From positions 1-6,810 of the forward strand of contig CAYYRN010000060.1 of assembly GCA_964474295.1 (NCBI GenBank): a stretch of DNA of 6,810 bases, read 5' to 3'. The DNA comes from SIG575 sp964474295 (GTDB lineage: Bacteria; Bacillota; Clostridia; Oscillospirales; Acutalibacteraceae). Positions 5,279 through 6,810 of the stretch are shown here, piece after piece. The position numbers were made by a program, and so were the translations under genes. The first letter of the stretch is position 1, and every line of letters begins with the position of its first letter. The notes under the pieces are model-generated. The model did not search any database and was not told the origin of the DNA. It was given only the letters and a program-made list of their open reading frames with translations.

Positions 5279-5862
5279 TTGTCGGGGAGCGAAAAATCCG
5301 TTTCCGATTCCGAGAAACAATTTGCTTGCTGTTCTTTATGTTTTTCCTCAGCACCGTATTTGCAAAGCAGAGATATAAAAATGAACATTATGCCGAGCAT
5401 TACACTTTCAAAACCGTCTATGCTGATTTTTTCCGTGCCTGCCATAAAGTTGAAAATAATGTCTTGAACAATTTGTGCCGCAATCGAAGTCACAATGGGA
5501 ATCCAAATTACCGAAATTCCAAGGTGCAACAGTTCTTTTGCACCGTCAAATGTAAAGGGTGTGCCGGCTTTCAGCTCATTGTCAAAATAGCGGTAGGATA
5601 AACGGGACACGAAAAGCTCACCTATGCAAAGAATTATGCCGACGGCAATTGCCGCCCAGAGCGTTCCCAAGCTTATGCCTGCTTCTGTTTGCAGGATGCT
5701 GTGCAATGTCACACCGCCGAATTTAAGCGCTTTGCCGCCGAGAAGTATTGCGGCAGCACCGACTACACAACCGCAAATGCCGACAATGCAGCAGATGTAA
5801 ATAATTTTGCTTACTACCTTTCCGATTTTTGAAAAGGTTTGAATGGTGTTGAGTGTTTTCAT
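5275..5862 (-). CDS. Four-TM membrane protein of unknown function, operon partner of the TetR regulator
   Basis: 195 residues with four hydrophobic segments (about 19-43, 63-85, 113-135, 150-168) and a charged C-terminal tail (KYGAEEKHKEQQ...). The second and third segments are separated by a loop containing YFDNELKAGTPFTFDGAKELLHLG (about 92-115). A 'Y-F..E...G.PFT....K.L..LG' loop is reminiscent of the DUF2975-type four-TM proteins, but I cannot confirm membership. The ATG at 5862 has AAGGAG (5870-5875) seven bases upstream, inside the end of the TetR gene, and overlaps that gene's stop as ATGA, so translation is probably coupled. No transporter or enzyme motif is seen. Being the only gene co-transcribed with the TetR repressor, it is a likely regulated output of the operon. 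Confidence 0.72.
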   Translation of the reverse strand: MKTLNTIQTFSKIGKVVSKIIYICCIVGICGCVVGAAAILLGGKALKFGGVTLHSILQTEAGISLGTLWAAIAVGIILCIGELFVSRLSYRYFDNELKAGTPFTFDGAKELLHLGISVIWIPIVTSIAAQIVQDIIFNFMAGTEKISIDGFESVMLGIMFIFISLLCKYGAEEKHKEQQANCFSESETDFSLPDN

Positions 5863-6434
5863 TGCTTTTCTCCTTTCAATAACATCATCATAGCAGTAAA
5901 ATCCTGCGTCAGCATTTTTGATATTTCTTCCTCTGTAAAATCACACATCCCCGTGGCACACAGCGTTGCAATGCCGTAGGTGTGAATCCACGAATGTTCA
6001 AAAAGCGTTTTCGCATCCGTGCTTGAAAGCTCGTAATCACGCTCGATTGCGGTCAAACACTCATCCGCAACACTGCCGAGGTGTGAGTAAATACCGTCAA
6101 AGGATTTCACTTCGCTGTTTTGTGACATAAAAATCAGTTGATAAAGCTGCGGTTCTTCTTTTGCAAACAAAATCATTTGCATACCCACCTGCTTGAACAC
6201 AGGCATATCTGTTTCTGTTTTGCGAGCGTAGGCTTCGAACTTTTTCATTGCGGAGTTTTTCACCTCATCCTGTACCTCTTGCATAGAGTTAAACACCGTG
6301 AAAATCGGTGTCGCAGAGGTGTTTAGTGCTTTGCCAAGCGATTTGGCTGTTAAAGCATCCGTTCCGCTTTGAGAAACAATGCCCAAAGCAGCCGCAACGA
6401 TTTCTTCTTTTGTATATTTCGGTTTCGGTGGCAT
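5859..6434 (-). CDS. TetR/AcrR-family transcriptional regulator
   Basis: 191 residues. The ATG at 6434 (MPPKPKYTKEE) follows AGGAGG (6441-6446) with six bases of spacing; the frame is open further upstream, but that stretch is operator DNA. The N-terminal helix-turn-helix spans about residues 7-54: KEEIVAAALGIVSQSG, then LTAKSLGKALNTSATPIFTVFNSMQEV, with the usual 'T.k.la..l..s...iy..F.s..ev' TetR pattern. The all-helical ligand domain follows; its C-terminal part contains EHSWIHTYGIATLCATG (about 147-163) and FTEEEISKMLTQDF, resembling the C-terminal domain of a clostridial TetR subgroup. The ligand is unknown. It is the first gene of a two-gene operon with the four-TM protein (ATGA overlap). 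Two palindromes just downstream of its start site point to autorepression. Confidence 0.88.
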   Translation of the reverse strand: MPPKPKYTKEEIVAAALGIVSQSGTDALTAKSLGKALNTSATPIFTVFNSMQEVQDEVKNSAMKKFEAYARKTETDMPVFKQVGMQMILFAKEEPQLYQLIFMSQNSEVKSFDGIYSHLGSVADECLTAIERDYELSSTDAKTLFEHSWIHTYGIATLCATGMCDFTEEEISKMLTQDFTAMMMLLKGEKQ

Positions 6435-6457
6435 AATAACCCTCCTATATAAAATGT

Positions 6458-6486
6458 ACGTTCTGCAACGCACGTTCTGTAACGTT
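6458..6486. promoter_or_regulatory. Two tandem palindromic operators, probable TetR sites
   Basis: ACGTTCTGCAACG (6458-6470) and ACGTTCTGTAACG (6472-6484) are direct repeats with a 14-base period and one difference. Each is itself an inverted repeat: CGTT-N4-AACG, extended to ACGTT-N4-AACGT in the second copy (6472-6485). They lie immediately downstream of the predicted transcription start (near 6486) and upstream of the ribosome site. Confidence 0.7.
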
Positions 6487-6492
6487 AATTCT

Positions 6493-6520
6493 ATTATACA
6501 CGTTTTTTCGATAATGTCAA
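6493..6520 (-). promoter_or_regulatory. Consensus promoter of the TetR operon
   Basis: On the minus strand TTGACA (6515-6520), 16 bases, TATAAT (6493-6498). Both boxes are perfect, suggesting a strong promoter held down by the adjacent operators. Confidence 0.78.
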
Positions 6521-6571
6521 TTGTTTTTGTAATGATTTCAAAGTAGTGTTACCGTAGTTCTATTTTTTTAA

Positions 6572-6795
6572 CCGTCATCTTGAGCGTCCCCCGTCATCTT
6601 GAGCGTCAGCGAAAGATCTACCAAAGTTAAGCATAAAATTAAAACTCTTCGTCATTCTGAGCCTTTGGCGAAGAATCTACCCAAATTAAGTATGAAACCC
6701 TGTCAGACACTCAAGGATGACAGACAGGGACGAAAAATCTGTCGAAACAAAACACAAACCCCGCCGTGTCATCTTCGAGCGTCAGCGAAAGATCT
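6572..6795. repeat. Array of diverged GTCAT...GAGC...GCGAA...ATCT intergenic repeats
   Basis: Copies: A truncated, 6572-6588; B 6591-6619; C 6650-6678; D chimeric, about 6708-6740; E 6767-6795. The ATCT ends fall at 6619, 6678, 6740 and 6795 (steps of 59, 62, 55). A and B share a perfect 17-base direct repeat (CCGTCATCTTGAGCGTC). The sequence after B and C is also related (TACCAAAGTTAAGCATAAAA against TACCCAAATTAAGTATGAAA), so the unit is nearer 59 bases than 29. The core resembles the GTCATTCTGAGCGAAGCGAAGAATCT-type repeats I know from intergenic DNA of several bacterial groups. No gene is seen in 6435-6810; 6521-6571 shows nothing recognisable. Confidence 0.75.
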
Positions 6796-6807
6796 CGGCG
6801 GGAGTTT
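6756..6807. terminator. GC-rich hairpin enclosing the last repeat copy, possible terminator
   Basis: CCCGCCG (6760-6766) pairs with CGGCGGG (6796-6802), extended by AAAC/GTTT (6756-6759 with 6804-6807) past one bulged A. Repeat copy E forms the apical part. The plus strand ends in a T run at the window edge; the minus strand continues GTTTGTGTTTTG. No plus-strand gene lies upstream in the window, so it may serve a minus-strand gene beyond the right edge. Confidence 0.5.
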
Positions 6808-6810
6808 TTT

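Noticed and set aside
6435..6473. Longer N-terminus for the TetR protein
   Set aside because: The upstream in-frame start lies in the palindromic operator region with no ribosome site; AGGAGG is placed correctly for the ATG at 6434.
6572..6810. Regularly spaced 29-base repeats with about 30-base intervals resembling a CRISPR array
   Set aside because: The repeats are strongly diverged, one half-copy is inverted, the intervals after copies B and C are similar to each other, and no cas gene is visible. It fits an intergenic repeat family instead.

Overview
The window looks like a chromosomal segment of a low-to-mid G+C anaerobic Firmicute, most likely a clostridial gut-type bacterium (Oscillospiraceae/Ruminococcus-like). 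The reasons are strong AGGAGG-type ribosome sites, near-consensus housekeeping promoters, a secreted protein ending in a type I dockerin, and Cys-rich 'PTC...CxxCG...GH' surface repeats of the kind common in gut Firmicutes. This taxonomic reading is inference; no rRNA or other marker gene is present.

Layout, left to right. Bases 1-129 are the 3' end of an HD-domain (RelA/SpoT hydrolase-like) gene, closed by a 20-bp hairpin terminator. A well-formed promoter (309-337) drives a 1040-residue secreted protein (410-3532): signal peptide, beta-rich and Trp-rich N-terminal region, FIVAR-like helical segment, five Cys-rich zinc-ribbon-like repeats, a 290-residue insertion, a sixth repeat, a small beta-sandwich and a C-terminal dockerin. 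No catalytic domain is recognisable. Two hairpins separate it from a convergent zinc-ribbon/two-TM protein gene (3698-4027, minus). Divergent from that is a 51-codon ribbon-helix-helix DNA-binding protein gene (4142-4297), with several candidate operators in the shared 114-bp gap.

A terminator (4324-4357) separates this from a redox module: a short-chain flavodoxin (4373-4810, minus) divergent from an HxlR-type regulator (4922-5278, plus) with the conserved N-terminal Cys. Their promoters are superimposed face to face, so the two are probably mutually exclusive, and a GTAC-rich set of inverted repeats is the candidate operator. The HxlR gene overlaps, tail to tail by 4 bp, a two-gene minus-strand operon: a TetR-type regulator (5859-6434) followed, through an ATGA overlap, by a four-TM membrane protein of unknown function (5275-5862). 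Two tandem CGTT-N4-AACG palindromes directly behind the TetR start site suggest autorepression.

The last 376 bases (6435-6810) hold no gene. After the TetR promoter they contain an array of diverged copies of a GTCAT...GAGC...GCGAA...ATCT intergenic repeat spaced about 55-62 bp. Its hairpin is preserved by compensatory base changes, and the last copy is enclosed in a GC-rich stem next to a T run. This array, the overlapping redox promoters and the small RHH gene are the most interesting items. No CRISPR, transposase, phage or toxin gene is seen.
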